A program made the position numbers and the translations under genes. Below are positions 19,963 through 30,400 of a stretch of 64,000 nt of DNA, one piece after another. This DNA comes from Zygotorulaspora mrakii (Eukaryota > Ascomycota > Saccharomycetes > Saccharomycetales > Saccharomycetaceae), in assembly GCF_013402915.1 (NCBI RefSeq), contig NC_050723.1:620001-684000 (forward strand), read 5' to 3'. The number at the start of each line of letters is the position of its first letter. The first letter of the stretch is position 1. A model generated the notes under the pieces. The model searched no databases. It had not been told where the DNA came from and saw only the letters and a program-made list of their open reading frames with translations.

Positions 19963-20388
19963 TTATTTCAATGGCATGAAACGAGAAGTGGTAGCACCAG
20001 CTCTACCGTGTCTAACTGGAGTGTAGGTAATAGAAAATTCACCCAAGTAGTGGCCAACCATTTCTGGTCTAATTTCGACCTGGTTGAAAGACTTACCATT
20101 GTAAATACCAACGACGGAACCGATCATTTCTGGGAAGATAACCATGTTTCTCATGTGGGTTCTGACAGCAGCTGGTTTTTCATTTTCTTCACAAGCTAGT
20201 TTAGCTGCTCTTAATTTCTTGGTGAAACCTTCAGACTTGCTACCTAGACCACGAGCAAATCTTCTTCTAATTCTTGCTGGTGCTAACTTAACAAATTCTT
20301 CATTGGACAATTCCAACAATTGTTCCAAATCGACACCTCTGTAGGAGTAGGTTCTGAATGATCTCTTCTTGGCTGGAGCGGTAGACAT
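19963..20388 (-). CDS. RPS15: Small ribosomal subunit protein uS19 (Rps15)
   Basis: 141-residue cytosolic ribosomal protein of the uS19 family, needed for 40S subunit assembly and export. The core [19 protein letters not shown] and [15 protein letters not shown] with the C-terminal [14 protein letters not shown] are the family signature. It matches S. cerevisiae Rps15 (YOL040C) almost residue for residue by eye. Like its S. cerevisiae counterpart it lacks an intron. It is transcribed divergently from RPP2A, the same arrangement as in S. cerevisiae. Confidence 0.98.
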   Translation of the reverse strand: MSTAPAKKRSFRTYSYRGVDLEQLLELSNEEFVKLAPARIRRRFARGLGSKSEGFTKKLRAAKLACEENEKPAAVRTHMRNMVIFPEMIGSVVGIYNGKSFNQVEIRPEMVGHYLGEFSITYTPVRHGRAGATTSRFMPLK

Positions 20389-21137
20389 GATTACTTCTAT
20401 TTGTGCTTGTACAGTCCTTCAATGTTGGAATCAAGAAATCTTATATTTACTACACCTAGAGGAACACCAGTTTCAAAATACACTATTATCCACAACACAC
20501 ACGCTTGCTGAACCTACGCTATCACTTCCTGTTTCGCATTTGCCAATACAGTCTCTCACCGGCATCCAAACAGATTCAGCGCCTCAAGGGAGCACCCCTC
20601 TGAATGACGAGTGTGGGCGTATCCCATACGAGTCTGCGTTGAGCCTAAACTCCTTCGGGACCAGCGTCCCTGTTGCCTACACCAGAGCTGTCTGGACAGC
20701 GGTGCCGCCTCCGCCGCTCAGCATGTGAGCCTGGTATTCGCAGACCCGTTAGAAAAGTTCCCCAGAGGGACGCAACTTTCTGAAAAGGACGCAAAGTTTT
20801 CTGATAATTATTTTAGAAAAATATTTCAGCCAAAATTTTTCACAACACCCAAAGCTCTTTTGTGACTGCTCCTCTGGTGCGGCTCTTTCTAGGCCTGGTG
20901 CCCGAAAAGAACCATAAAAAGTGATGAAAAATGAAGAAAGTCACTAATCACGTCAAAAAACTATTTTTTGCATCAGTGTGTACTGGATCCCATGTACCGT
21001 GAGATAATGAAGACATGTCGATACTCGAGATATTTCAGATTTGCGAACAAGTGGTTATCTGCAGTATTTGATTTGTGGACTGGATTTCGTCACCCATCCT
21101 CTACTTATTTTACAAGGAGATCGAAAGTCAAGAAAAG
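20389..21137. promoter_or_regulatory. Divergent ribosomal-protein promoter, RPS15 / RPP2A
   Basis: About 750 bp between two divergent ribosomal protein genes. CCCATAC inside the small palindrome CGTATCCCATACG (near 20618-20630) and CCCATGTAC (near 20990) resemble Rap1 cores, which would be expected here, but neither is a full consensus. The region is GC-richer than other intergenic DNA. Small ORFs in it have no support. Confidence 0.4.
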
Positions 21138-21461
21138 ATGAAGTATTTAGCCGCATATTTGTTATTGAACGCCAGTGGTGCCACTCCAAGTGCCGACAAA
21201 GTCAAGGCCGTCCTAGAGTCTGTTGGTATTGAAGCCGAAGAAGACAAAGTCTCCGCTCTGTTGTCCTCATTGGAAGGTAAGTCTGTCGATGAATTGATCG
21301 TTGAAGGTAACGAGAAATTGGCTGCCGTTCCAGCTGCTGGTCCAGCTACCGGTTCCGCTGGTGCCGCTGCTGGTTCTTCCGAAGGTGCTGCCGAAGAAGC
21401 TGCTGCCGAAGAAGAAGCCGAAGAGTCTGACGACGATATGGGTTTCGGTCTATTCGATTAA
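21138..21461 (+). CDS. RPP2A: Ribosomal stalk protein P2-alpha (Rpp2A)
   Basis: 107-residue acidic stalk protein of the 60S subunit that dimerises with P1 and recruits translation GTPases. It has the family N-terminus [14 protein letters not shown], an Ala/Gly/Pro hinge, a Glu-rich segment and the invariant C-terminal [11 protein letters not shown] that contacts elongation factors. The start is the ATG at 21138, although the frame is open upstream to 21075 and includes another ATG region; the conserved N-terminus settles it. It matches S. cerevisiae YOL039W. Codon use appears biased toward highly expressed yeast codons (GCT, GGT, GAA, TCC). Confidence 0.97.
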   Translation: MKYLAAYLLLNASGATPSADKVKAVLESVGIEAEEDKVSALLSSLEGKSVDELIVEGNEKLAAVPAAGPATGSAGAAAGSSEGAAEEAAAEEEAEESDDDMGFGLFD

Positions 21462-21908
21462 GCCTTGTATAAGCCAATGCCAATCAATCAACCAAATCAA
21501 TATATAATATAATACAATGCAATATCATTTCAGTATAACTATAACCATTATTAGTATAGAGTAAAGCCTTTGTATGTCTAGCCCGCGTCACGTGGAATTG
21601 TAACCATGCAGGTTCAAGTGGCATTCAGGCTTTCGTTTTACGCTGTCTGCGTTCATGCACACACACCTCTCGGACAGGCAGTATGGAAACATTGTCTTTC
21701 ATCTGCTCCCTTCTCGTAGGGTCGTGATGGAATTCACACAAGGCTGATGACAAATTTTTGTTGCACAGGCGCCACAGTGCTGTGTATCTTGAGATGTATG
21801 GAAAATATATATATATATATAAAGCACGATTGAGGTGTAGTGAAATTGCAAAGCAGGATTGTAGCTCAGACGTGAAGCAATAGCATATCATCAAGTATAC
21901 TCGCAATA
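21462..21908. promoter_or_regulatory. CYS3 promoter with Cbf1 and Met31/32-type sites
   Basis: TCACGTG at 21588-21594 is a Cbf1 site, and GCCACAGT at 21771-21778 is the core of the Met31/Met32 site. A long TATA run lies at about 21804-21822, some 90-105 bp upstream of the ATG. In S. cerevisiae these factors bring the Met4 activator to sulfur amino-acid genes including CYS3, so sulfur-limitation control is likely conserved. Confidence 0.65.
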
Positions 21909-23084
21909 ATGGGCGTTCAATCTACCGATAAATTTGCTACAAAGGCAATTCACGCTGGTGCTCATATTGATGTTCACGGTTCAGTTATCGAACCGATCAG
22001 TTTGTCAACTACTTTCAAACAATCTGAACCAACCAAGCCACTAGGTGAATACGAGTATTCTAGATCTCAAAATCCAAATAGAAAAAATTTGGAAGATGCT
22101 CTAGCTGCTTTGGAAAATGGTAAATACGGTTTGGCATTTTCGTCAGGTTCCGCAACAACTGCCATCGTTTTGCAATCATTACCTCAAGGTTCTCATGCAA
22201 TTTCCATCGGTGACGTTTACGGTGGTACTCATAGATATTTCACTAAAGTTGCTAATGCTCATGGTGTTGACACCACTTTTACCAATAACTTGATTGAAGA
22301 TCTGCCAAAATTGGTCAAGGAAAACACAAAACTTGTTTGGATTGAATCACCAACCAATCCAACTCTAAAAGTTACAGACATCGAACTTGTTGTCAAGACC
22401 GTTAAAAAACTAAATCCAGAAATTTTAGTCGCAGTCGACAATACTTTCCTATCACCATACCTATCTAACCCTCTGAACTTTGGTGTCGATATTGTCGTGC
22501 ACTCCGCCACAAAATACATCAATGGTCATTCTGACGTCATAATGGGTTTATTAGCTACAAATAATCAACAGGTTTACGAGAAACTACAATTTTTGCAAAA
22601 TGCCGTTGGTGCGATTCCATCACCATTCGACTGTTGGTTAGCTCACAGAGGTCTAAAGACTTTACATCTGAGAGTTAAGCAAGCTTGTCTCTCGGCACAA
22701 CAAATTGCAGAAACTTTATCGACCCATTCAGCCGTCAAAGCCGTAAACTATCCGGGGTTATCTACTCATCCAAATCATGACGTTGTATTGAAACAACATC
22801 GTGACGGTTTAGGGGGTGGTATGATCTCTTTCAGAATTAACGGTGGCTCTGCTGCTGCTTCAAAATTTGCCTCCTCCACCAGACTATTCACTTTGGCCGA
22901 ATCATTGGGTGGTATCGAATCATTAGTTGAGGTTCCTGCCGTAATGACCCATGGTGGTATTCCAAAGGAGCAAAGAGAAGCAAGCGGTGTCTATGATGAT
23001 CTAATCAGACTTTCTGTCGGTATTGAAGATTCACAAGATCTATTGGAAGATATCTTGAAAGCATTGCAATCTGCAACTAAATAA
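21909..23084 (+). CDS. CYS3: Cystathionine gamma-lyase
   Basis: 391-residue PLP enzyme of the Cys/Met metabolism family that cleaves cystathionine to cysteine, 2-oxobutyrate and ammonia, the last step of transsulfuration in the cytosol. Active-site features are intact: Y-x-R near 50-52 (YEYSR), SSGSAT at 78-83, the cofactor aspartate D177 in VAVDNTF, and the Schiff-base lysine K202 in HSATKYINGHSD. Length equals the yeast enzyme class. S. cerevisiae CYS3 is YAL012W, next to DEP1; here RPS15 and RPP2A (YOL type) lie between them. Upstream Cbf1 and Met31/32-type sites support sulfur regulation. Confidence 0.97.
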   Translation: MGVQSTDKFATKAIHAGAHIDVHGSVIEPISLSTTFKQSEPTKPLGEYEYSRSQNPNRKNLEDALAALENGKYGLAFSSGSATTAIVLQSLPQGSHAISIGDVYGGTHRYFTKVANAHGVDTTFTNNLIEDLPKLVKENTKLVWIESPTNPTLKVTDIELVVKTVKKLNPEILVAVDNTFLSPYLSNPLNFGVDIVVHSATKYINGHSDVIMGLLATNNQQVYEKLQFLQNAVGAIPSPFDCWLAHRGLKTLHLRVKQACLSAQQIAETLSTHSAVKAVNYPGLSTHPNHDVVLKQHRDGLGGGMISFRINGGSAAASKFASSTRLFTLAESLGGIESLVEVPAVMTHGGIPKEQREASGVYDDLIRLSVGIEDSQDLLEDILKALQSATK

Positions 23085-23330
23085 AACCTGCCCGCAAATG
23101 ACTAAGGTCTTCATTTTTTTACATGTATAGCATTAGATATAGAAATGATAAATTTACATGTCCATTTCCCTCAAGGACACGACTTTTTCTACATTTCATT
23201 TGGACGAGCATTGTTGCTTATGTGTTCTTTATTTGCTGAGATCTGCTTATAAGCGGGACATCGAAAATTGACGTTTTTTTGAATTATAAAAAGAATCAGA
23301 TTAGGTGAAACGTTGAGTACTTTAATCGCA

Positions 23331-24599
23331 ATGAGGACGAAATTAATCCGTTTGAGTGCAATTTTGGCCTTTTTCTTCTCTGTGGTATTATCAGAACAAA
23401 TAACACTTTCTTCACAGTCATCTACTAAGGATGCTACGTCAGATCTACACATAGGTGACAGTATAATTTGCAACGACATTTCGTGCTATCCCAAGGTTTT
23501 CGAAGCAACAAACGAATGGAAGGAAATCAAGCCTGCTCAGATGTTACCAGGTGGTTTAGACGTTAGAATAAATTTAGAATCTGGATTAAAGGAAGCTAAA
23601 CTTGTTGAAAGGATGTCAAGTCAGCATGCCCATGCTGCAGGTAATGAAGCAGATAACAAGGCTCTGGACGTTGTTCCCATCGCAAAAGACGCCTTGGACT
23701 CTCAAGAACTGCAAAAAGGCCATGAATTTACCAAAGAGTTTACTACAATTAGGGATATCTTGGCAAAAGTCGAGAAGAAACAGTTAACTATGGACATTAC
23801 TGCTTTAGAGGAAAAGCTAGATGATGTAATGGAATTCGCTCACGATTACAAGCATGGCTTCAAAATCATCAGCAATGAATTCGATTTGCTAGAAAATATG
23901 AGCTTCAATGCTATGTTACCAGTATCCCTGAGAGAATTAAGTGCTAGAATGATAAATAGTTGCCTGAGGAACAATCCACCAGCATTGAATTATATCAATG
24001 ATAACTACCCCGATTTCAAAGATAGAATCTTTTATACATTGGAAGAACTAATCTCTAGTGATACTTCTGCGGACTCCGTCAACGTCTTATTAAGAAGATA
24101 TCTCTCTACCCTAAATGAATTATTACCACCCAGCTACGTTTTTACCCCAGAAGAAATACAAATTTTGAGGCAAGCGTTAGCTTTAAAAGATAAGCAACTG
24201 GAGAAAAAAGTGCTAGAAATAGCGTCAAGATTTTTTTCATCAGCCGCCATTAGCGATACCAATTCAGATTTGCACACGGTGGTGCAAGACATTCAAGGGT
24301 GGGTGAAAGAGTTTGAAACAGCAATACAGAATTCAGACGTCGATGAATTACACATACGTGAGTTCTTCAATAGTCTTTACAATATTAAACAACAATTAAA
24401 AACTAAGGTTACCATAAGCTCTCAATTTTTGGATTGGCTGGAACTGCAATCTGATTCCAGAGAAAAAAATTTGAACACAGAATTACAACACAGAGATTTA
24501 GAACAGGATTCCTTCGATAAAAGACTAATAGAGAGCAGACACCTAGTTTTTGGAAATCCGATGGCACAGAGAATAAAGCAGTTTGATGATGAGCTCTAA
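23331..24599 (+). CDS. SIL1: ER nucleotide exchange factor for Kar2/BiP (Sil1)
   Basis: 422-residue ER lumenal exchange factor that releases ADP from the Hsp70 Kar2 during protein translocation and folding. It has an N-terminal signal peptide (MRTKLIRLSAILAFFFSVVLSE), then an armadillo-like helical body with the LSARMINSCLRNNPPAL segment typical of Sil1/Sls1. The protein ends FDDEL; DDEL is a variant of the HDEL retrieval signal and is used by some non-Saccharomyces yeasts. The start is the ATG at 23331. In S. cerevisiae SIL1 is YOL031C, next to OPI10; the pair is kept here with both genes inverted relative to the RPP2A side. Confidence 0.92.
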   Translation: MRTKLIRLSAILAFFFSVVLSEQITLSSQSSTKDATSDLHIGDSIICNDISCYPKVFEATNEWKEIKPAQMLPGGLDVRINLESGLKEAKLVERMSSQHAHAAGNEADNKALDVVPIAKDALDSQELQKGHEFTKEFTTIRDILAKVEKKQLTMDITALEEKLDDVMEFAHDYKHGFKIISNEFDLLENMSFNAMLPVSLRELSARMINSCLRNNPPALNYINDNYPDFKDRIFYTLEELISSDTSADSVNVLLRRYLSTLNELLPPSYVFTPEEIQILRQALALKDKQLEKKVLEIASRFFSSAAISDTNSDLHTVVQDIQGWVKEFETAIQNSDVDELHIREFFNSLYNIKQQLKTKVTISSQFLDWLELQSDSREKNLNTELQHRDLEQDSFDKRLIESRHLVFGNPMAQRIKQFDDEL

Positions 24600-24673
24600 A
24601 AAAAATAAAAGAAAAGGATATTTTACGTCATTCGCACATTACTGACAGTTATATAGAGTAGTACACATACAAA

Positions 24674-25393
24674 TTAGTTACTTGTCACTTCATCAAGGAA
24701 TGATCCATCATTCGCCAGTCTAGCTTTGAACTTGTCCCACCATGTATCAAATCTCTTGATGGAAACGTTACCTGCGTTATCCAGGAAGCCAGATAAATAG
24801 TTGTAGGCGTGCTGTACGATTTTTGCTGCGAGTTCCTGTGTTAACTTTGGGTATGCCGATGCTAATTGGCCAACAGTTCCGATAGTCCCGGCCATGCCGG
24901 GTCTCGACAATACCAGTGAAGAATTGTTTGTCTTTGCTGACTGTTGCTGTACCTTCCATTCTTGAATCTTGAGCATTCCTTGATCTCGAGGTTCAATAGA
25001 TATGCCAATGATAAGTTCCGATATATTGTGAGTACCAGGGATGTTCGTATCTGCAACGCTGTCATCCATATCTATTTCACCCAGCCCATCTCCGTAACTG
25101 CTTCCCCACGGCTGGGAAATACCAGAGGTAGGTAGCTTCACTTTGAATATTGCACTTGGTTTTTCGTTTCCCAAATATCCAAATAGTTGAAAATCCTCCG
25201 TGGGAGTTAGCTTAAAATATACAGTTGCGATGAAATTATCAGGAAATGTGACATTGGGCAAAATGAAAAGGGTTATGTGAGAGTATGATTTTGGTTTAGT
25301 AGATGAAAGCACAATAGTATGTTGTAATCCATTTGAATTAGGGACTTCTGTAGATAATTGTAAAGGGTTCCCGGAGGCTATAGCTGCAAACAT
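24674..25393 (-). CDS. OPI10: Opi10 / Hikeshi-family protein
   Basis: 239-residue Hikeshi-family protein. The human member carries Hsp70 into the nucleus after heat stress, and the S. cerevisiae member Opi10 (YOL032W) was named for an inositol-excretion phenotype. The N-terminal beta-rich domain is recognisable (MFAAIASGNPLQLSTEV, HITLFILPNVTFPDNFIATVYF, FQLFGYLGNEKPSAIFKV), with FGYLGNEKPS the most conserved stretch. A variable acidic linker precedes a helical C-terminal domain ending in FDTWWDKFKARLAND. It converges on SIL1 with 74 bp between stops and is tandem with MSE1, as in S. cerevisiae. Confidence 0.93.
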   Translation of the reverse strand: MFAAIASGNPLQLSTEVPNSNGLQHTIVLSSTKPKSYSHITLFILPNVTFPDNFIATVYFKLTPTEDFQLFGYLGNEKPSAIFKVKLPTSGISQPWGSSYGDGLGEIDMDDSVADTNIPGTHNISELIIGISIEPRDQGMLKIQEWKVQQQSAKTNNSSLVLSRPGMAGTIGTVGQLASAYPKLTQELAAKIVQHAYNYLSGFLDNAGNVSIKRFDTWWDKFKARLANDGSFLDEVTSN

Positions 25394-25633
25394 GGCATCA
25401 GATACAAAACTGAGCGTCTGAAAGTTTATTTATCTGCGGGTATCGAATTACTACAGATAAAAAGGACTGTAAATTGCAACTTGAGATCTTTCTTTTTAAG
25501 TACCCTTGTTACTCTTTTTTCGCAGAATTGATCCATAATGTTCACGAAGCGTCTCGAAGAACACCGGTAGCATGTGACTGTAAAGCATAGTGACAAACAA
25601 TATTATATCTATAAGTATTTTATTTACAGGTCT

Positions 25634-27289
25634 CTAAAGCTCTTTTATCTGTTCCAAGTATCGCACAGCATCTGATAATCTTGTATTGGCCTCATCTGGA
25701 CCAATTATGTTGATGAGGGTGGCCATCTTTGCACCTGAATGGGATCCTGCTAGTGCAAATCTCAAAGACTCGAATATTGTCTTTTTAACAAAGCCCTTCT
25801 CCTTAGCTATTTGCTTGATCAATTCATCAATATTTGAAGTATCAATGTTCCCACGTAAGGCTTCCAAAATTGATATTATTTCACGCTTTTCATGCGTTTT
25901 AATGAAGTTTTCGCAGATTGGATTTTCCAGATAGTTAGGCTTTCGGAAGAAAAAGTAAAAAGTGCCATTGAAATCGTTGATAGTTGTCAATGCCTGCCCA
26001 CAATTTACCAAAATCTGTTTGATTTTATGGTGCGTCACTTCTTCCCCTGTGAATTCTTCCTTTGCGTGAAAATAAACCTGCTCCGTGATTTTATCAAGCG
26101 TACTCGGATTTTTCAATTTCTGTTGCAAGTAATGTTTGTTAAAAAACCATAGTTTCTTGTCGTCTACTTTAGCGTTACCCTTCGTCAGATAGTTGAGATT
26201 GAACATTTTTTCGAAATCGGCTAATGAGAAGCATTCGTGATTCGCCGAGGCTAATACCCTTGGAGGAGACCAGCCAAAAAGAACACAGAAGTTCACTAAC
26301 GCCTCTGGGAGCACACCTTTCTTCTTCATGCTTAAAACGGAGGAGTCACCTTTTCTTTTACTCAACTTTTTTTCATCTGTTGATGTTAGCAAAGGAATAT
26401 GGATAAATTTTGGTGGTGTCCATCCTAATGCATTGTAAAGTGCTATATGTTTTTGGGTTGATGGCAACCATTCCTCTCCTCTAATAACGTGTGTGATCTT
26501 CATTAAATGATCATCAATCACGTTGGCAAAATGATAAGTAGGCAGATTATCTGACTTGACAAGTATGGGGTCATCGTATCTGATGTCGTTTTTGTTAACC
26601 TGAGGTTGAATATTTATTTCACCGTGCAATAAATCTTCAAAAAAGGGATAGTGATCCGGTGCTTTCATTCTTACAGTAAAAGGTGACTTTTCCTTCAAAT
26701 TTCTAGCAATTTCCTCCTCAGATAGGTGTGCACAATGTCTGTCATAGCTAACTGTTGTCGGAGGTTGCAGAAGCCTTGCAGAATCTCTAAGATCATCCAA
26801 CCTTTTTTTCGAACAAAAACATCTATACGCGTGTCCTGACTCAAGTAACCCGTCAATATACCTTCTATAGATGTCGGTTCTATCACTTTGCCTGTAAGGT
26901 CCATATTTACCACTGCTGACCCCTGGCCCTTCATCGTACTCTATCCCACACCATTGTAGAGATTCATATATATTGTGTTCAGCTCCCTCGACCAATCTCT
27001 TTTGATCAGTATCTTCCAATCTAAGAAGAAACTGCCCACCTGCATTTTTGGCCAGCAAATAATTGTATAATGCGGTTCTCAATGAGCCAATATGCAGCAT
27101 ACCAGTTGGTGATGGTGCAAACCTTGTCCTCACTGGTCCGGCAGGATGAACATTCTTCACGGGCTTCTTCGATAGAATGGACTTACCAGACAAAATTCCA
27201 GCACCCTTGTTAGGTCGTAGAGAAGTGGAATAGAGGACTTTCACCACCAATTTCATTCTTGCGAAAGAGCCAACATAAAGGCTTTTCAT
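25634..27289 (-). CDS. MSE1: Mitochondrial glutamyl-tRNA synthetase
   Basis: 551-residue class I aminoacyl-tRNA synthetase that charges mitochondrial tRNA-Glu. The catalytic core begins with TRFAPSPTGMLHIGS (HIGH motif equivalent, His about 66) and contains the KMSKS equivalent KLSKRK at about 308-313 and the RLEDTD motif. A basic N-terminal extension without acidic residues (MKSLYVGSFARMKLVVKVLY) suits a mitochondrial presequence. ATGs at 27289, 27256 and 27349 are all possible; 27289 gives the best presequence. It matches S. cerevisiae YOL033W in order with OPI10 and SMC5. The gap to SMC5 downstream of its start is short (147 bp). Confidence 0.92.
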   Translation of the reverse strand: MKSLYVGSFARMKLVVKVLYSTSLRPNKGAGILSGKSILSKKPVKNVHPAGPVRTRFAPSPTGMLHIGSLRTALYNYLLAKNAGGQFLLRLEDTDQKRLVEGAEHNIYESLQWCGIEYDEGPGVSSGKYGPYRQSDRTDIYRRYIDGLLESGHAYRCFCSKKRLDDLRDSARLLQPPTTVSYDRHCAHLSEEEIARNLKEKSPFTVRMKAPDHYPFFEDLLHGEINIQPQVNKNDIRYDDPILVKSDNLPTYHFANVIDDHLMKITHVIRGEEWLPSTQKHIALYNALGWTPPKFIHIPLLTSTDEKKLSKRKGDSSVLSMKKKGVLPEALVNFCVLFGWSPPRVLASANHECFSLADFEKMFNLNYLTKGNAKVDDKKLWFFNKHYLQQKLKNPSTLDKITEQVYFHAKEEFTGEEVTHHKIKQILVNCGQALTTINDFNGTFYFFFRKPNYLENPICENFIKTHEKREIISILEALRGNIDTSNIDELIKQIAKEKGFVKKTIFESLRFALAGSHSGAKMATLINIIGPDEANTRLSDAVRYLEQIKEL

Positions 27290-27436
27290 GGATAGATTAT
27301 TGTTTGACTCTTGTGGAAATATGTACTCTTTTTTCCGCTCACAACGCATGGAAAAGGAAATGAATAGACTCCAATACAGGATTTGGAAAACAAGAGAAAA
27401 CAGTATCAATCGATCAAGGTTATTTTATATAGTAAT

Positions 27437-30400
27437 TTAGAATACATATCGTGAAGTTTGACCGAAATTGACCATTTCAGGACGTTCAACAGGATCGGGT
27501 ATCCAGGGACCTGCCATAACGCAGTGGATTCTCATATTTTCGTCGTAATGTAAGTCAGTAAGCAATTTTGGTGTGATCAAAAAATATTGTGAGGTGTTCT
27601 CAGCACAGGCGTTTTCCACTATGCATTTGTGCATAATTCTCTCATTTCGGGAGTCCATACCTTGGTTAATCTCGTCTACAACTCTGAATGGTGCATTTGC
27701 AAATTCTTGTAAGGCAATCATGTACAGGACAGTTGAAACGGCTCTTTCACCACCAGATTGTGCGTGAGAATCCAATTTTTTCAGTACAGCGTTATCTCTA
27801 AACTTAACCATAATTTCGAGCTTCCAATCTGAGATTAAATGAGGTTTGTCTAGCTGTATAGCGCCTGCGCTTCCCACGTTATTGAACAGCTGAGAAAACC
27901 GAGCAGAAATTTTGGCGGTCATATCATCAAGTCTCGGCTCCAATACAACAAAGTGACGATGAAATTCTTGTTTAACTTCGTTCAGTTCTTGAAGTTGGGT
28001 TGGTATTATATCCTCCAAACGCTTAAGTTCCCTTTCTACTTCTTCAAGAATTGTGATCGCCGATTCATCATGGTTTTCCGTCGCAATCTCGGATTCTAAC
28101 CTGTCAACCATGCTTTGTATGAACTGTAAATTAAAATTATGTGATTTCTCGTATTCTTCTGCGTATTCGTTAAGCTTTTCCTTTGTTTCGTCACTGTATG
28201 AGTTTATTTGCCGTATCCACTCTCGATATTCAGCCGTTTTTCTCGTATCTTTCAAAATCCTCTTCTTTTCATTGTACTCCAAAGTTAGCTCATTCTCTCG
28301 CTGGGAATAATGACTAAAAACATCCCTCATGGACATATCAATATTTTTCGAGTCAAAATGACGTAGCTCGGAAAGAATGTGTTCTCTTTGGTAGTGGCTC
28401 AATTTTTCGGCAAGTTCTATAACCTTTTGTATGCCCTCCATCTCAGTTGCAATCAATTGTGCAATTTCTTCTTCAACAGCTTGAATTTTATGCGATACAT
28501 CCTTTTTCAACTTACTTCCAAGCTGTTTAATATCGGCATCTAGTTGGATAATTTCATTTTTCTTCATAGTATATTTTTGACGAACCATATTCAAAGAATG
28601 AGCTTCTTTGGCCAAGGAATTCTGTTCTATTTGATTATTCGACACTTTCTGTTTGTATCGATTTTTTTCCAGTGCAAGGCCATCCAATTTAGCCTTTCCA
28701 TTCTCAATTCGAGACTGAAGCTGAGATATATCGGAATTTGTGCGCTTTAAGTGTTCCTCTGAGATCACTGATGCTTGATAAAAGTTGGTATCCTTGACAT
28801 TTGAGTCAACCATGAATACCTGCTTCCTACCATAAAGTGATCTTTTAATATCAACAACCTTGTTCCCATGGATCATTCTTTTGAACAAAAGACGTCCATT
28901 TTTATCTGGGCTTGTCAATGAACTGAGTTGGGCAGGACTTAATTCCCGGCGAGATATTGGAATTGTATGAATTTTGCTAAACTGACATAACATTTGAATG
29001 ACATTACGATCTCCACTAACAAAATTGGAGAGGTAATCTTCAAAGCCCAATTCACGTAGTCTAGGTATTTGAATAGGCTGATTAGAGTCGTAGTTAGAAA
29101 GTTCCCTGAGATTGACCTTGAATCTTTGCAAAATCTCATCTGCATACTTCTCGTATGCATCCGAATCTGTTACGGTAAAAGCTTTACATGTATTGTAGTC
29201 AACACATTGGGCCAAATATGCTGCAATTTTAGGATTGCCGACAGAAATTGACATAATGGGAGGTTCCAAAACCTTGTTGGCCATCTCGGGTCTGCTTCGA
29301 ATATAAAGAACTGCCTTTTTAACTTCCAATAAATCTCTGCTTTGGTCAAGAACACTTATTCTGTCGCTACCCTGTAAGGACCTTTGCCTATTTTCGATCT
29401 GTCTCGTTAACGTGCCTACTTCATGGCTTATGGCTGTTCCTTTGCTATCAAGTTCCATAATAAGATCTCGAATATCTGTTTCCCGTTTGATTAACTCTTT
29501 TCTCTGAAAAGATATCTCATCCAACCTGCTTGAGTCTGGACTTTCCATTTGAGATAACTCCTTCTCAGCTGTTTCTAGGCGGGTTTTCGTCTTCAAAATT
29601 TCTGACTTCAAAATATTCGTCCTGTCTCGATAATACTTATTTTGACTTCTCTTCTTCTCGATATTCTCCCTCATCAGTTCCAATTGGTCGACATTTTGTT
29701 TGTACTTTTCCTTACCTCGATTCATGTCCTCTATTTTTTTATCAATCTTATCTTGCAAACTATCACTGTTCTTCTCTACTTCTTTTTGAACAATGCTAAA
29801 TGGCTTTTTTTCTTTCAATAGTGCCTTAAGGTTAGCCTTTGCTTCTTCATAGTCTCTCTTATATGCTTGAGACTTAACTTTGTGATCTTTCACCTTAACA
29901 TAAGGTAATAATTGCACATGAATTTCGATTTCCCTTTTTTTCCTCTCATATTCTTTGAAAGCCCTCACAGATTCATCCAATTTCTGACGTTTTTCCTTTA
30001 GAGTATCCACTCTTTTATTGTTGTTCTCCAATTCTTTTTGAGTATTTAATTGAAGGGTCTGGAATTGCTTCGATTGATTCAAGACAGCAATCAAATCACA
30101 ATCGATGGATCTTATTGTTTCAACTAAAAGTTTATCTGATTTCAACCGAGCGAATTCTTCAACTCTCTCTTGCGATAAAAACTGACACAAATTGTCTAAT
30201 TGGATGTTCAGTTGCAAGATCAAAGATTTGATGGTGGACTCTGACACGCCTATACCATTGATAAAATATTCGGATTTCGTTTTAAGTCGGCTCATTATAC
30301 GTTTTATCACTATAACTTCATCCCCAGGCTCTACTGCAGCGATTTGCTTTACAATTGGTGAGTTCTTTAGCGTGATCTCAACACTTCCACTGTCCTCTCC

